Assembly: GCA_035628645.1 (NCBI GenBank)
Contig: DASPJL010000147.1
Location: forward strand, 1-50,533
DNA length: 50,533 nt
Source of the DNA: DASPJL01 sp035628645
GTDB taxonomy: Bacteria; Bacteroidota; Bacteroidia; Cytophagales; Cyclobacteriaceae
Reading direction: 5' to 3'
This document shows positions 34,497 through 43,961 of this stretch, one piece after another; position 1 is the stretch's first letter, and every line of letters starts with the position of its first letter. The translations under genes were made by a program, and so were the position numbers. The notes below the pieces were generated by a model that saw only the letters and a program-made list of their open reading frames with translations, was not told where the DNA came from and made no database searches.

Positions 34497-36872
34497 CTAA
34501 GTCGCCTTTTGGAGTTCCTCCGTCAGTTCCTCTATTGCTTTTGATGTATATGACTGGGTCTGACTTAATAACTTCTCAAACTTTGCCTCATCTATTTTAT
34601 TTTCACTGCAATCATTTTCTATGGATTGCATTATTTCCTGTAAACTCTTTATACCCAGAATGGCAAAGGATGATTTTACTTTGTGACATAATAGCTTGAG
34701 ATTGCCCCAATCTTTTTTCTTAAAATTATCCAGTAGATTTTCTACATCAACTGGGGCCTTTTGAAGAAAAAGGTTTATCGCTTTAGTAACAAAGGCTTCG
34801 TTACCTTCCGCCATTTGTTTCAGATAGTCCAGGTTTACAACTCGCTCACTCATATATGGATTATTTTGTATGGAATCTTGTATGTTATTATTTTCTTTTG
34901 ATGATTTATTCTTTTTTACCAATGATGCTATTTTATGGTAAAGATCATTTGCTTCAAAAGGCTTTGAAATATAGTCGTTCATGCCTGCCTGAATACATTT
35001 CGCGGATTCAGGACTCATTGCATGTGCCGTCATTGCTATAATCGGAACTTGTGAAAGTGGCTTCTTAAAATTGCTCCTTATATAACTTGTCGCTTCGTAT
35101 CCATCCATTTCAGGCATCTGAATGTCCATTAATACTATATCTACTGCATTGGCCTGAAGTTTTTCCAGCGCTATTTTTCCGTTATCGGCTATAGTTACTT
35201 CACATCCTGCTGAACGCAGGACTGTCTCGGCCAATAATTGATTAATTTCATTATCCTCTACAAGGAGAACCTTAACCTTCTCAAGGTTAGTGGATTTGTC
35301 TTTTTCGCTTGACAAAAATGAACCTGGCTTTTGTGCATTGCCGGTATGATTTTTCTTTAAAGGGAGTGTAAAGGTGAATTTGCTCCCCTTTCCAAGTACG
35401 CTTTCTACCCAAATTTTACCATCCTGTAATTCAAGTATATTTTTTACAATGGCCAACCCTAGTCCAGTTCCCCCATATTTACGAGTAGTATCACTACTGG
35501 CTTGGGTAAAGCTGTCAAATATTGATTCTAATTTGTTATTAGGTATTCCTATACCTGTGTCTTCAACGGAAAATTCTAAAGAAGCAAAATTATTGTCTTG
35601 TTCTAAAACCTTGATCATTAAAGTAATGCTGCCCGACTCGGTAAATTTGAGGCCATTGCTTATCAGATTAATAATTACCTGGTTTAGCCTGAATGGATCA
35701 CCAAGAAAATAATCAGGGACATTGTTTTCAATTTTATAGATTAACTCAATATTCTTTTCTTTAACTTTTGGCTGGAACAGTTCTATAATCGGATGAATAA
35801 CTTCCTGTAGACAAAATTCAACTTCCTCCAAAGTGAGTTTTCCTGATTCGATTTTTGAGAAGTCGAGAATGTCATTTATAATAACCAAAAGGTTTTCACT
35901 TGAAAAATGAATTGCCTCCAGGTATCTTTTCATCTCATCCGGCAAATCGTCTTTTAATAGGATTCGTGTAAAACCAATTATTGCATTCATTGGCGTTCGG
36001 ATTTCGTGACTCATGTTGGCCAAAAATTGCTGTTTTACTTTCATTGAATCTTCAGCAACTCTTTTGGCCTCTATCAATTCTTGCTCTACCCTTTTTCTTT
36101 CACTTATATCCTGAACCGTCCCTACTATTTTCACCAACTTATTGTCGGTGTTAAAAATGGAATAACCCTGCGAGTTGGCATATTTTAGCTCGTCTTCAGG
36201 AGTTATTATTCTGAAGTCTACATTTATGAGTTCATTTTTAATTGCCTTTTTTAACGCGCCAATAACAATAGGATGATCGTCGGGATGAATACAACTTAAG
36301 AAATTGACCTTATTAGGAACAAAACTTTCCACGTCCCTGTCAAATATTCTAAAAACCTCTTCTGACCAATAAACGGACCGGTCACTTAAATGAAATTCCC
36401 AGTTTCCGATTCTCGCCAGTCTTTGCGCTTCAGCTAGCCGCGATTCACTGACTTTTAAAGCTTGCTCAGTTTCATACCGTTGATTTTCAATATCCTGAAG
36501 GCGAATTACATTTCTAAGGATCTGGGCAATGGCATGGGCGTTAATTTGAGTTTTTATAACATAATCGGAAGCGCCGGCTTTCATCATTTCCACGGCAATC
36601 TTCTCATCTCCCTGTGAGGTGACAATAACTATAGGACTTCTCACCCCTTCTGCCCTGGCTTTTTTTAGCAAGCTTAACCCGTCCGTTCCCGGAAGCAGGT
36701 AATCTAAAAAGACGCAATCGTAGTTATTTTTCTTAAGGTTTTCAAGAGCATCGTTTGCATCAAAATTTTCAGTAATGTCATATTCAAATTCTGTAGCCTT
36801 CAGCGCTCTCTTAACAATGATCCTGTCTACTTCATCATCATCTATAATCAATATTTTTAATATACGATTCAT
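34497..36872 (-). CDS. Hybrid sensor kinase: REC-PAS-HisKA-HATPase-REC-Hpt
   Basis: A 791-residue cytoplasmic hybrid kinase with a complete internal phosphorelay. Order: N-terminal receiver (1-125, phospho-acceptor Asp57 in LDYLLPGTDG), PAS/PAC (about 145-260, ending DISERKRVE), HisKA with His289 in SHEIRTPMNAI, HATPase (about 395-515, GTGLGLAIV), a second receiver (about 535-660, Asp583 in MDIQMPEMDG) and a C-terminal Hpt domain with His730 in LCHKVKSS. The N-terminal receiver suggests that it is itself controlled by another kinase. Its PAS opening (EAQRLARIGNWEF) resembles two PAS units of the kinase at 9147-12911. No output regulator is adjacent; the OmpR-type gene lies 541 nt upstream on the same strand. 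Confidence 0.93.
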   Translation of the reverse strand: MNRILKILIIDDDEVDRIIVKRALKATEFEYDITENFDANDALENLKKNNYDCVFLDYLLPGTDGLSLLKKARAEGVRSPIVIVTSQGDEKIAVEMMKAGASDYVIKTQINAHAIAQILRNVIRLQDIENQRYETEQALKVSESRLAEAQRLARIGNWEFHLSDRSVYWSEEVFRIFDRDVESFVPNKVNFLSCIHPDDHPIVIGALKKAIKNELINVDFRIITPEDELKYANSQGYSIFNTDNKLVKIVGTVQDISERKRVEQELIEAKRVAEDSMKVKQQFLANMSHEIRTPMNAIIGFTRILLKDDLPDEMKRYLEAIHFSSENLLVIINDILDFSKIESGKLTLEEVEFCLQEVIHPIIELFQPKVKEKNIELIYKIENNVPDYFLGDPFRLNQVIINLISNGLKFTESGSITLMIKVLEQDNNFASLEFSVEDTGIGIPNNKLESIFDSFTQASSDTTRKYGGTGLGLAIVKNILELQDGKIWVESVLGKGSKFTFTLPLKKNHTGNAQKPGSFLSSEKDKSTNLEKVKVLLVEDNEINQLLAETVLRSAGCEVTIADNGKIALEKLQANAVDIVLMDIQMPEMDGYEATSYIRSNFKKPLSQVPIIAMTAHAMSPESAKCIQAGMNDYISKPFEANDLYHKIASLVKKNKSSKENNNIQDSIQNNPYMSERVVNLDYLKQMAEGNEAFVTKAINLFLQKAPVDVENLLDNFKKKDWGNLKLLCHKVKSSFAILGIKSLQEIMQSIENDCSENKIDEAKFEKLLSQTQSYTSKAIEELTEELQKAT

Positions 36873-37413
36873 ATAGATTACTGCTTCTTTATCAAAATTA
36901 TTTTCGTTTAAATCTTTTGCTTCTTCTCACTTTGTAAATCAGCCATTTGAAAATAGCGCGTCCTACTAAATTAATAGGAAATGATATACGGTATACCTGA
37001 TGTAAGAATAGATAAAAATAAAAAATGTAAGTTTTGTTTCAGGGGCTTTCGTAAGAAGGTGCTTTAAGAGTTGTTTCTATATATTTTAATTATTTGGCAC
37101 TGCCGTATGAACAAGAAACTTTTGAAGCATTACTTTGTCCAATACCATAAAAATTATGCTAAACAGGTATTTTTAAGGGATTTAATGTTTTAACTGGAAA
37201 AAATGTTTTACAAATATTCTAATAAAAAGATGTCGGAGTTGAAATAAAACAAAAAATAACTTATGTATGATTAGGTGTTGAAAATGACTGGCTTATAAAT
37301 GCGGTTAATTCGAAATAGAATTGTTGAGCATGTTAAAAACGGCAAAATGGCCTTTAATATCAGATAGAATGATAATGATGAAAATGTTTTTAGTCTGGAC
37401 AAATTGATTTCCT
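36873..37413. other. 541-nt intergenic region with no recognised feature
   Basis: An AT-rich stretch between the OmpR-type regulator and the hybrid kinase, both on the minus strand. It presumably contains the hybrid-kinase promoter and the 3' UTR of the regulator. I see no credible open frame, no strong terminator and no tRNA-like fold. Its length makes it a candidate site for a small RNA. Confidence 0.4.
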
Positions 37414-38115
37414 TTAGCTGCCCGCCACCATTCTGGTATCGACCAATTTAAATCCCGATCTATGGACAGTCAGGATCTGTACATCAGGATCATCTTTTAA
37501 ATATTTCCTCAATTTTGCAATATAAACATCCATGCTTCGGGCATTAAAATAACTATCATCAAGCCAGATGGTCTTTAAAGCTACCGTTCTGTCGAGCATT
37601 TCATTCATGTTTAAGGCAAGAAGCCTTAGCAATTCAGATTCTTTTGAAGTAAGCTTATGAGATGTTTCCCCATCAATTAAAAGTTGTCTATTGTAATCAA
37701 AAACAAACTTTCCAATTTTAAAAACTTTGGTTTCACTGGGTTGTACTTCTGTGTTTTGGGTTCTCCGAAGAATTGCTTTCATTCTTAAGACAAGCTCCTC
37801 CATACTGAAAGGCTTGGTTAAGTAATCATCCGCGCCTATTCGTAATCCCTTTAAGGTGTCTTCTTTCATTGATTTTGCTGTGAGAAAAATAATGGGTGTT
37901 GATTTGCCCATTTCTCTTATTTCTTGTGCAATGGCAAAGCCATCTTTGCCTGGCAACATTACATCCAGAATGATCAGGGAAAACGAGTTCTCATTAAAAA
38001 CTTCTATAGCTTTTGAGCCGTGATTACATAAGGTGGTTGGATATCCTTTTGCCTCAAGATATTCTTTAAGAATCTGACCAAGGTTGGGGTCGTCTTCGAC
38101 TAAAAGCGTTTGCAT
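37414..38115 (-). CDS. OmpR/PhoB-family response regulator
   Basis: A 233-residue two-domain regulator: receiver (1-120, acidic pocket Glu7-Asp8-Asp9, phospho-acceptor Asp51 in LDVMLPGKDG, and TAKS and KPF signatures) and a C-terminal winged-helix DNA-binding domain (about 130-228, with LTSKESELLRLLALNMNEMLDR and DVYIAKLRKYLKDDP). The wording is close to the RprY-type regulators of Bacteroidota. There is no partner kinase in the same operon, so the pairing is open. recA lies 132 nt upstream on the same strand but has its own terminator between. Confidence 0.93.
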   Translation of the reverse strand: MQTLLVEDDPNLGQILKEYLEAKGYPTTLCNHGSKAIEVFNENSFSLIILDVMLPGKDGFAIAQEIREMGKSTPIIFLTAKSMKEDTLKGLRIGADDYLTKPFSMEELVLRMKAILRRTQNTEVQPSETKVFKIGKFVFDYNRQLLIDGETSHKLTSKESELLRLLALNMNEMLDRTVALKTIWLDDSYFNARSMDVYIAKLRKYLKDDPDVQILTVHRSGFKLVDTRMVAGS

Positions 38116-38192
38116 AGCTTAATGGTAAATAGTGATTTAGGAAGGATAAAACTAAAGCTATTTTAATTAATTAAGCTATATCTATAAATAAA

Positions 38193-38216
38193 AAAATCCT
38201 CCCTGAGGAGGATTTT
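38193..38216 (-). terminator. Rho-independent terminator of recA
   Basis: A perfect 10-bp stem, AAAATCCTCC (38193-38202) and GGAGGATTTT (38207-38216), with a CTGA tetraloop. It lies 31 nt beyond the recA stop and is followed on the minus strand by T-rich sequence. Confidence 0.88.
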
Positions 38217-38247
38217 AAATTGATGTTTTTCAGGTATCTGAAATAAA

Positions 38248-39273
38248 TTACGCTACTCCAACTTCGTTTGTAACTACTTCGCCTTTTATTTTAGCCTTTA
38301 TCTTCTTTTCAATTTCATCGGCAAGTTCAGGATTATCCTCCAATAACGATTTTACTGCATCTCTGCCTTGTCCGAGTTTGTTTCCTTCATAAGAAAACCA
38401 TGAACCGGCTTTTTTTATAATTTCAAGATCAACTCCTAAGTCTAATACTTCACCTACTTTTGAAATGCCTTCTCCATACATTATATCAAATTCAACCACT
38501 TTGAAAGGAGGGGCAACTTTATTTTTAACTACTTTAACACGAGTTCTATTGCCGATAATGTTATCAGCGCTTTCTTTAATCTGACCTATCCTTCTGATGT
38601 CTAATCGTACTGATGCATAGAATTTTAATGCATTACCACCGGTAGTTGTTTCAGGATTGCCAAACATAACCCCGATTTTATCCCTTAGTTGATTGATGAA
38701 AATACAGGCACAACCTGTTTTATTTATCGTTCCTGTCAGCTTTCTTAAAGCCTGGGACATTAATCTTGCCTGGAGGCCCATCTTGCTATCTCCCATTTCT
38801 CCTTCCAATTCTGCTTTTGGAACGAGCGCTGCTACGGAGTCAATCACAATAATATCAATTGCACCGGAGCGAATCAGATGCTCCGCAATTTCTAATGCTT
38901 GCTCACCATTATCCGGTTGAGAAATTAGTAAGTTTTCCGTATCTATCCCAAGTTTTTCTGCATACGATTTATCAAAGGCATGTTCTGCATCAATAAATGC
39001 TGCCAACCCTCCTTTTTTCTGGGTTTCGGCAATACAATGCATACTTAAAGTAGTCTTACCGGAAGATTCAGGCCCATATATTTCAATCACTCTCCCTTTT
39101 GGTATTCCTCCTATGCCCAGTGCTATATCTAAGCCAAGTGATCCTGTGGAAATAGCAGGAATATCTACTATCTTTTCATCACTTAACTTCATTATTGTCC
39201 CCTTGCCATAAGTCTTTTCCAACTTATCAATGGTAATTTGGAGCGCTTTTAATTTTTCTGATTGTTCACTCAT
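38248..39273 (-). CDS. recA: Recombinase RecA
   Basis: A 341-residue RecA: binds single-stranded DNA, drives homologous strand exchange and acts as co-protease in the SOS response where LexA is present. Seen: the Walker A motif GPESSGKTT (67-75), Walker B IIVIDSVAAL, the L2-loop region FINQLRDKIGVMFGNPETTTGGNALKFYASVRLDIRR, and an acidic/basic C-terminal tail. Its length is normal. It is transcribed alone; a short hairpin (39303-39320) lies in the probable leader, and a strong terminator follows the stop. Confidence 0.98.
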   Translation of the reverse strand: MSEQSEKLKALQITIDKLEKTYGKGTIMKLSDEKIVDIPAISTGSLGLDIALGIGGIPKGRVIEIYGPESSGKTTLSMHCIAETQKKGGLAAFIDAEHAFDKSYAEKLGIDTENLLISQPDNGEQALEIAEHLIRSGAIDIIVIDSVAALVPKAELEGEMGDSKMGLQARLMSQALRKLTGTINKTGCACIFINQLRDKIGVMFGNPETTTGGNALKFYASVRLDIRRIGQIKESADNIIGNRTRVKVVKNKVAPPFKVVEFDIMYGEGISKVGEVLDLGVDLEIIKKAGSWFSYEGNKLGQGRDAVKSLLEDNPELADEIEKKIKAKIKGEVVTNEVGVA

Positions 39274-39786
39274 TGTTTTAAATTATTCTTTTAGGATTCA
39301 GGCTGCCTGGAGTTAGGCAGAAATGTTTCAGGATTTAAACTTGAAGTTACTATTATGCATCTCAATTCCCAAATCCTGATCTTACATTAAATACACTTTT
39401 ATAAATTCCTTAATATATGCCGAAAATCATACTATGGACGATAAATGCCTGATTACAACAAAAGTCCATATCCTTGAAAATTTTGATATATTTAAAAAAT
39501 TATCCTGATATCATTTAGATCCGGGCAATAAATTTTGGTCATGGATTTGTTATCACTTGCCCGCCTTTTATTTAGCACCCAGTGAGACTTTTTTTATTAT
39601 TTATAAGTCTTATAATAAGAAACAGGTAATTTTGAATTTAAATATTGAAAAAAGTACAAGGAAGATTTTAAATATCTGAAAAAAAGATATTCTTCGTTGT
39701 TAGAAATAAAAAGTGTAATGAAACCATATGTCGCAAAATAGGATGAAAATGTCAGATGGTTTGATGAAAATTTAACACATTCACGA
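39274..39786. other. Divergent intergenic region between recA and the DUF3108 gene
   Basis: A 513-nt AT-rich region without open frames of note. It must carry the recA promoter (minus strand) and the DUF3108 promoter (plus strand). A perfect 6-bp hairpin, CTGCCT/AGGCAG with a 6-nt loop (39303-39320), sits 30 nt ahead of the recA start. I see no palindromic SOS box I can name. Confidence 0.45.
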
Positions 39787-40578
39787 ATGAAAAATTTCTT
39801 TTGGCTTTTTGCCTTACTATGTTTTTTACCGGGATTTATTCAAAAAGAGAATAATAAGGCTTTTGCCACTAAAGCCTTTACTACGGGTGAAAAATTAGAA
39901 TACAGGGTACATTATGGGTTTATTACAGCGGGGGAAGCTGTTATTTCGGTAGATTCCAAAATCTATGAAAGGAATGGAAGGCCTTGTTATAAAATTAATG
40001 TGTTTGGGAAATCCACTCCCGGATTTGATATAATTCTTAGAATAAGAGACAACTGGGGTTCATTCCTGGATACTACCCATCTGATACCGCACCAATCATA
40101 CAGAACAATTGAAGAAGGAAGGTATCGGAAAAATGAAATTGTGGATTTTAATCATAAAGAAAGAGAGGCAGAAGTGAAGGTTTGGGACAGGAAAAAGAAG
40201 GCATATAAAGAACCTAAGAACTATAGAGTCCCTTCTGGTGTTCAGGATTTGGTAAGCGGCTATTACTTTCTAAGAAATATTGATTATTCCCGGCTAAGAC
40301 CTGGAGATAAAATCGGGGTGAAGGCTTTTTTTGAAGACTCGCTTTATAATTTCAAAGTAAAATATTTGGGAAAGGAAATGGTGGAGACCAAACTAGGAGA
40401 ATTCAGAGCAATTAAATTGTCACCCATCATGCCTGAAAATCAATTGTTTGATGGGGAAAATTCAATAAGAGTATGGCTTTCTGATGATCCTAATAAGATC
40501 CCTTTAAAAATAGAAGCAGATATGTTTGTCGGTTCGGTTGAAATAGATATTAAAAAGTATTCGGGCCTTAAGTATTAA
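39787..40578 (+). CDS. DUF3108 domain-containing exported protein
   Basis: A 263-residue exported protein. The first 18 residues form a signal peptide (FFWLFALLCFLPGF), and the remainder matches the DUF3108 family: AFTTGEKLEYRVHYGFITAGEAVISV, DNWGSFLDTTHLIPHQSYRTIEEGRYRKNEIVDFNH and a beta-rich C-terminal half ending in VWLSDDPNKIPLKIEADMFVGSVEIDI. The fold is probably a beta-barrel or sandwich in the periplasm or outer membrane; the function is unknown. It stands alone, with a weak hairpin at its stop. Confidence 0.85.
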   Translation: MKNFFWLFALLCFLPGFIQKENNKAFATKAFTTGEKLEYRVHYGFITAGEAVISVDSKIYERNGRPCYKINVFGKSTPGFDIILRIRDNWGSFLDTTHLIPHQSYRTIEEGRYRKNEIVDFNHKEREAEVKVWDRKKKAYKEPKNYRVPSGVQDLVSGYYFLRNIDYSRLRPGDKIGVKAFFEDSLYNFKVKYLGKEMVETKLGEFRAIKLSPIMPENQLFDGENSIRVWLSDDPNKIPLKIEADMFVGSVEIDIKKYSGLKY

Positions 40579-40604
40579 AATGATTATTTGGATTATATCA
40601 TTTT
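40577..40604 (+). terminator. Weak hairpin at the DUF3108 stop
   Basis: AAAATGAT (40577-40584) pairs with ATCATTTT (40597-40604) across a 12-nt loop. The stem begins inside the TAA stop codon and has little GC, so its terminating strength is doubtful. Confidence 0.35.
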
Positions 40605-40789
40605 GAATAATTTTCCAGTTAACAATTTCTTAATAACGAGTTAATATTACTCGCTTTCTTTCGCAGCTTATTGTAGTTAATTTTAACCCTGAATTAATTC
40701 TCACTCATATTCTGTAATGATTGTTATAGAGTGACCGAAGGAAGATGTTAAATATCAGGGAATGTTTAAATTTTATTTTATTATCAACA

Positions 40790-42133
40790 ATGAAAAAAAC
40801 GTTTCTTTATAGTTTATTTCTTTCCCTTTGTGTGCCTTTTCTGCTTTTTGCAAAACCGGTTACGGTTAAAGGTATTGTGACCAATTCTTCACCTTACAAA
40901 TACGCCTATCTATTAGAATTTTACGGTGGCGAATTGATTAAAAAAGACTCTGCTCTCATTAAAAATAATGAGTTTGCCTTTAAGTCTCCTGATGCTTTTC
41001 CCAGAGGTTTCTATCAAATTAAGTTCAAAGAAAATGTGTTTATTAATTTGATCTTAAGCAATGAAAATGTTTTGATAACTGCTGACCTTAACGATTTAAA
41101 CTCCAGTCTTAAAGTGTCAAATTCGAAGGAAAATGAAGCATACTTAAAATATAAAGACCTTGCCGAAAAACAGAATGGTTATATAGTAGCTATACAAAAT
41201 AAAGCCAATAAAGTATATGGTCTGCAAAAGACGGATCCCGCTGCTTTTCAGGTCCAGATGACAGCATTAAAGTCCGAATTTGATTCGTTGAATAAAGTTC
41301 AACAAGATTTTAATAAAAAGTTGGCTGACGAAAATGAAGGCCTTTTCATTGCTAAGTTTTTGAAGAATAGCGCTGTAGAAGCCTCTCATACAAAGCAAAC
41401 CTTTATTTCTTCCGCAGATCTTAATGACCCCGAACTTTTAAGAGGGGATATGCTGAATACAAAAATCCAAATTCTATTTAACTCATTTGTTGAACAAAAT
41501 TTGGAAGCATGGCAAGCTGAAGCTCAAAACCTGATCGATAAAGCCAAAGGAACAAAAGGGCAGGAGATTGTATTCATATCCCTTTTAGATATTTTTGGTT
41601 CAGTAGATATGGATTTTGCAGGAAACCTGGCAAGGCAATATGCAAAGACTTTTCCCAAATCAGAAAAAGCTAAAAATATCCTGGCATCCATGCCCAAACC
41701 TTCTCCACAGGTGGGGGAAACTGCACCTAATATTATTCTCCCCGATCCCGACGGGAAAAGCATTTCTTTGGAGTCTTTAAGAGGCAAAGTTGTACTGATT
41801 GATTTTTGGGCTTCCTGGTGTGGACCTTGCAGGCAGGAAAATCCTAACGTAGTTAGAGTATTTAATAAATATAAAGATAAAGGGTTTACAATCTATGGTG
41901 TCTCACTTGATAAAGACAGGGATCGATGGCTTCAGGCCATTGAGAAAGATCAGTTGACATGGCATCATGTATCGGATCTGAAATTTTGGAATAGTAAGGG
42001 CGCAGAATTGTATGGGGTAAGGAGTATACCGGCTACTTATCTGATCGGCAAAGACGGAAAAATAATTGCAAAGAACCTTAGGGGAGAAAAGCTTGAATTT
42101 GAGATAAAAAGAGTATTAGAAACCAACAATTGA
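40790..42133 (+). CDS. TlpA-like thiol-disulfide oxidoreductase with N-terminal DUF4369 domain
   Basis: A 447-residue periplasmic protein. A signal peptide (1-20, FLYSLFLSLCVPFLLFA) is followed by a DUF4369 domain (about 23-110, VKGIVTNSSPYKYAYLLEFYGG), a helical middle (110-290) and a C-terminal TlpA/ResA thioredoxin domain with VGETAPNIILPDPDGKSISL and the active site WCGPC (Cys344, Cys347). Such proteins reduce periplasmic disulfides, for example in cytochrome maturation. The ATG at 40790 is preferred over 40745 because it opens a clean signal peptide. The response regulator starts 4 nt after its stop, so the redox protein and the two-component pair are probably one transcript. Confidence 0.9.
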   Translation: MKKTFLYSLFLSLCVPFLLFAKPVTVKGIVTNSSPYKYAYLLEFYGGELIKKDSALIKNNEFAFKSPDAFPRGFYQIKFKENVFINLILSNENVLITADLNDLNSSLKVSNSKENEAYLKYKDLAEKQNGYIVAIQNKANKVYGLQKTDPAAFQVQMTALKSEFDSLNKVQQDFNKKLADENEGLFIAKFLKNSAVEASHTKQTFISSADLNDPELLRGDMLNTKIQILFNSFVEQNLEAWQAEAQNLIDKAKGTKGQEIVFISLLDIFGSVDMDFAGNLARQYAKTFPKSEKAKNILASMPKPSPQVGETAPNIILPDPDGKSISLESLRGKVVLIDFWASWCGPCRQENPNVVRVFNKYKDKGFTIYGVSLDKDRDRWLQAIEKDQLTWHHVSDLKFWNSKGAELYGVRSIPATYLIGKDGKIIAKNLRGEKLEFEIKRVLETNN

Positions 42134-42137
42134 TTAT

Positions 42138-42827
42138 ATGAGTAACAAGCAAAACCATAAAGTGCTTGTGGTAGACGATGATCCGGATATATTGGAACTT
42201 TTGCAGTATAATTTGACCAAAGACGGCTATGAAGTAAAAACGGCCCTGGATGGGAAAAAAGGAATTGAAATAGCCAAAGAATTTTCTCCGCGGCTGATCC
42301 TTCTGGACATTATGATGCCAGGAATGGACGGTGTAGAAACCTGCAGGCAATTACGGGAGATTCCGGAAATGCAATCAACTTTTATAATTTTTTTAACCGC
42401 CAGAGCGGAGGAATATTCAGAAATTGCAGCATTTGATGTGGGTGCTGATGATTACATTACAAAGCCTATAAAACCCAGGGCATTGATGAGTCGAATATCA
42501 GCCCTGTTTAGAAGGGAATCAAAAAACACCAAGGATTCTACCAAAATCAGTATCGGGCCTCTTACCATTGACAGGACAAGTTATACAGTGTTTATCGAAT
42601 CAAATCAAATTGTTCTTCCTAAGAAGGAGTTTGAACTCCTGTATTTTCTTGCGCAGAATCCAAATAAAGTATTCGGAAGAGATGATTTATTGCAAAACAT
42701 CTGGGGTTCTGATGTATATGTCTTAGCCAGGACAGTAGATGTTCACATCCGGAAGGTAAGGGAAAAGATCGGAGAGGGGTATATAACCACTGTAAAAGGT
42801 GTTGGTTATAAATTTGAACTTGCCTGA
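42138..42827 (+). CDS. PhoB/OmpR-family response regulator
   Basis: A 229-residue response regulator. Receiver domain 1-125 with the acidic pair Asp13-Asp14, phospho-acceptor Asp57 in LLDIMMPGMDG, TAR and KPI signatures; winged-helix effector domain about 130-228 with LPKKEFELLYFLAQNPNKVFGRDDLLQNIWG and TVDVHIRKVREKIGEGYITTVKGVGYKF. The wording is PhoB-like, but nothing nearby points to phosphate. The kinase that follows 63 nt downstream is the likely partner. Confidence 0.94.
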   Translation: MSNKQNHKVLVVDDDPDILELLQYNLTKDGYEVKTALDGKKGIEIAKEFSPRLILLDIMMPGMDGVETCRQLREIPEMQSTFIIFLTARAEEYSEIAAFDVGADDYITKPIKPRALMSRISALFRRESKNTKDSTKISIGPLTIDRTSYTVFIESNQIVLPKKEFELLYFLAQNPNKVFGRDDLLQNIWGSDVYVLARTVDVHIRKVREKIGEGYITTVKGVGYKFELA

Positions 42828-42890
42828 ATATTCTAATATTAAGCTTTAAATTTGCCCTGATAAATTTTATCCATAAAGTGAATCTAAAGC

Positions 42891-43961
42891 ATGCTTCTTA
42901 ATTCAAGGGCTGTTGCACTTCTTATAGCAAGCTCAATTGCAGTAATAACCACAGGGGCCTTATCGCTAAGTGAAGGTATTACTGAAAATGCCCTTTTCCT
43001 TTGCTGTATTCTTTCTTTCTTCTCTTCTTTTATATTAATTTATTATACATTAGAATTCCTGATCTTTAGAGAAATAAATAAGATTTATCAGGGATTGGAG
43101 AAGATCAATAAAAGGGATTTCTCTTTTAATAAAAAAGGAATTAAAAATGCCTCCAATCCATTTAAAAGAATAAACCAAGAGATTCATTCCTATGCTACCA
43201 TCAAACAGCAGGAAATAGATGAGCTTAAGAAGCTGGAAGTTTTCAGAAGGGAATTCCTGGCGGATGTTTCCCATGAGTTAAAAACGCCTATTTTTGCCGC
43301 TCAGGGATTTGTGCATACCTTATTGGACGGTGCCATTGAGGATAAAAAGGTCAGGACAAAGTTTTTAAAGAAAGCGGCTAAAAACCTGGACGGATTAAAT
43401 ATGCTTGTGCAGGATCTTCTCACCATTTCACAAATGGAAGCAGGGGAAATTAAAATGCACAAGGAAAAATTTGATATCCGGCAAACTGTTCTTGATATTT
43501 TTGATCAGCTAGAAGAAAAAGCACAAAAAAAACAAATTGTATTTAAGATGGAGGAAGAAGCTCCGGTGTATGTTTATGCAGACGCTCGGCGCATTCATCA
43601 GGTGATGGTTAACTTAATTACCAATTCCATAAAATATGGAAAGGAATTTGGGCATGTTTCCATTTCCTTTTTAAGGGATAAAGGGCATATTGCAATTAAT
43701 ATAAAAGATGACGGAATGGGTATTCCTTCCGAGCATCTGAAAAGAATTTTTGAGAGGTTTTACAGGGTAGAAAAGAGCCGGTCTAAAGATAAAGGGGGAA
43801 CCGGATTAGGGTTGGCGATTGTAAAACATATCATTGAGGCCCATGGATCAAAAGTAGCTGTGGTCAGTTCAGTCAAAAAAGGGTCTACATTTACATTTAA
43901 ATTAGATAAAGCGAAAGAATCCGATGAAGCAAGGAGAGTTCAGGAATTGGATATTATTTGA
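42891..43961 (+). CDS. PhoR-like sensor histidine kinase with minimal sensor region
   Basis: A 356-residue membrane histidine kinase. Two N-terminal membrane segments (about 8-26 and 33-59) are joined by a loop of only a few residues, so there is no periplasmic sensor domain. A short HAMP-like/coiled region (60-115) leads to HisKA with His128 in DVSHELKTPIFAAQGF and the HATPase domain (N-box VNLITNSIKYG, G1 DDGMGIP, G2 GGTGLGLAIV). This layout is that of intramembrane-sensing kinases. It is the partner of the upstream regulator. Its last 38 nt overlap the start of the pseudouridine synthase gene. Confidence 0.93.
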   Translation: MLLNSRAVALLIASSIAVITTGALSLSEGITENALFLCCILSFFSSFILIYYTLEFLIFREINKIYQGLEKINKRDFSFNKKGIKNASNPFKRINQEIHSYATIKQQEIDELKKLEVFRREFLADVSHELKTPIFAAQGFVHTLLDGAIEDKKVRTKFLKKAAKNLDGLNMLVQDLLTISQMEAGEIKMHKEKFDIRQTVLDIFDQLEEKAQKKQIVFKMEEEAPVYVYADARRIHQVMVNLITNSIKYGKEFGHVSISFLRDKGHIAINIKDDGMGIPSEHLKRIFERFYRVEKSRSKDKGGTGLGLAIVKHIIEAHGSKVAVVSSVKKGSTFTFKLDKAKESDEARRVQELDII

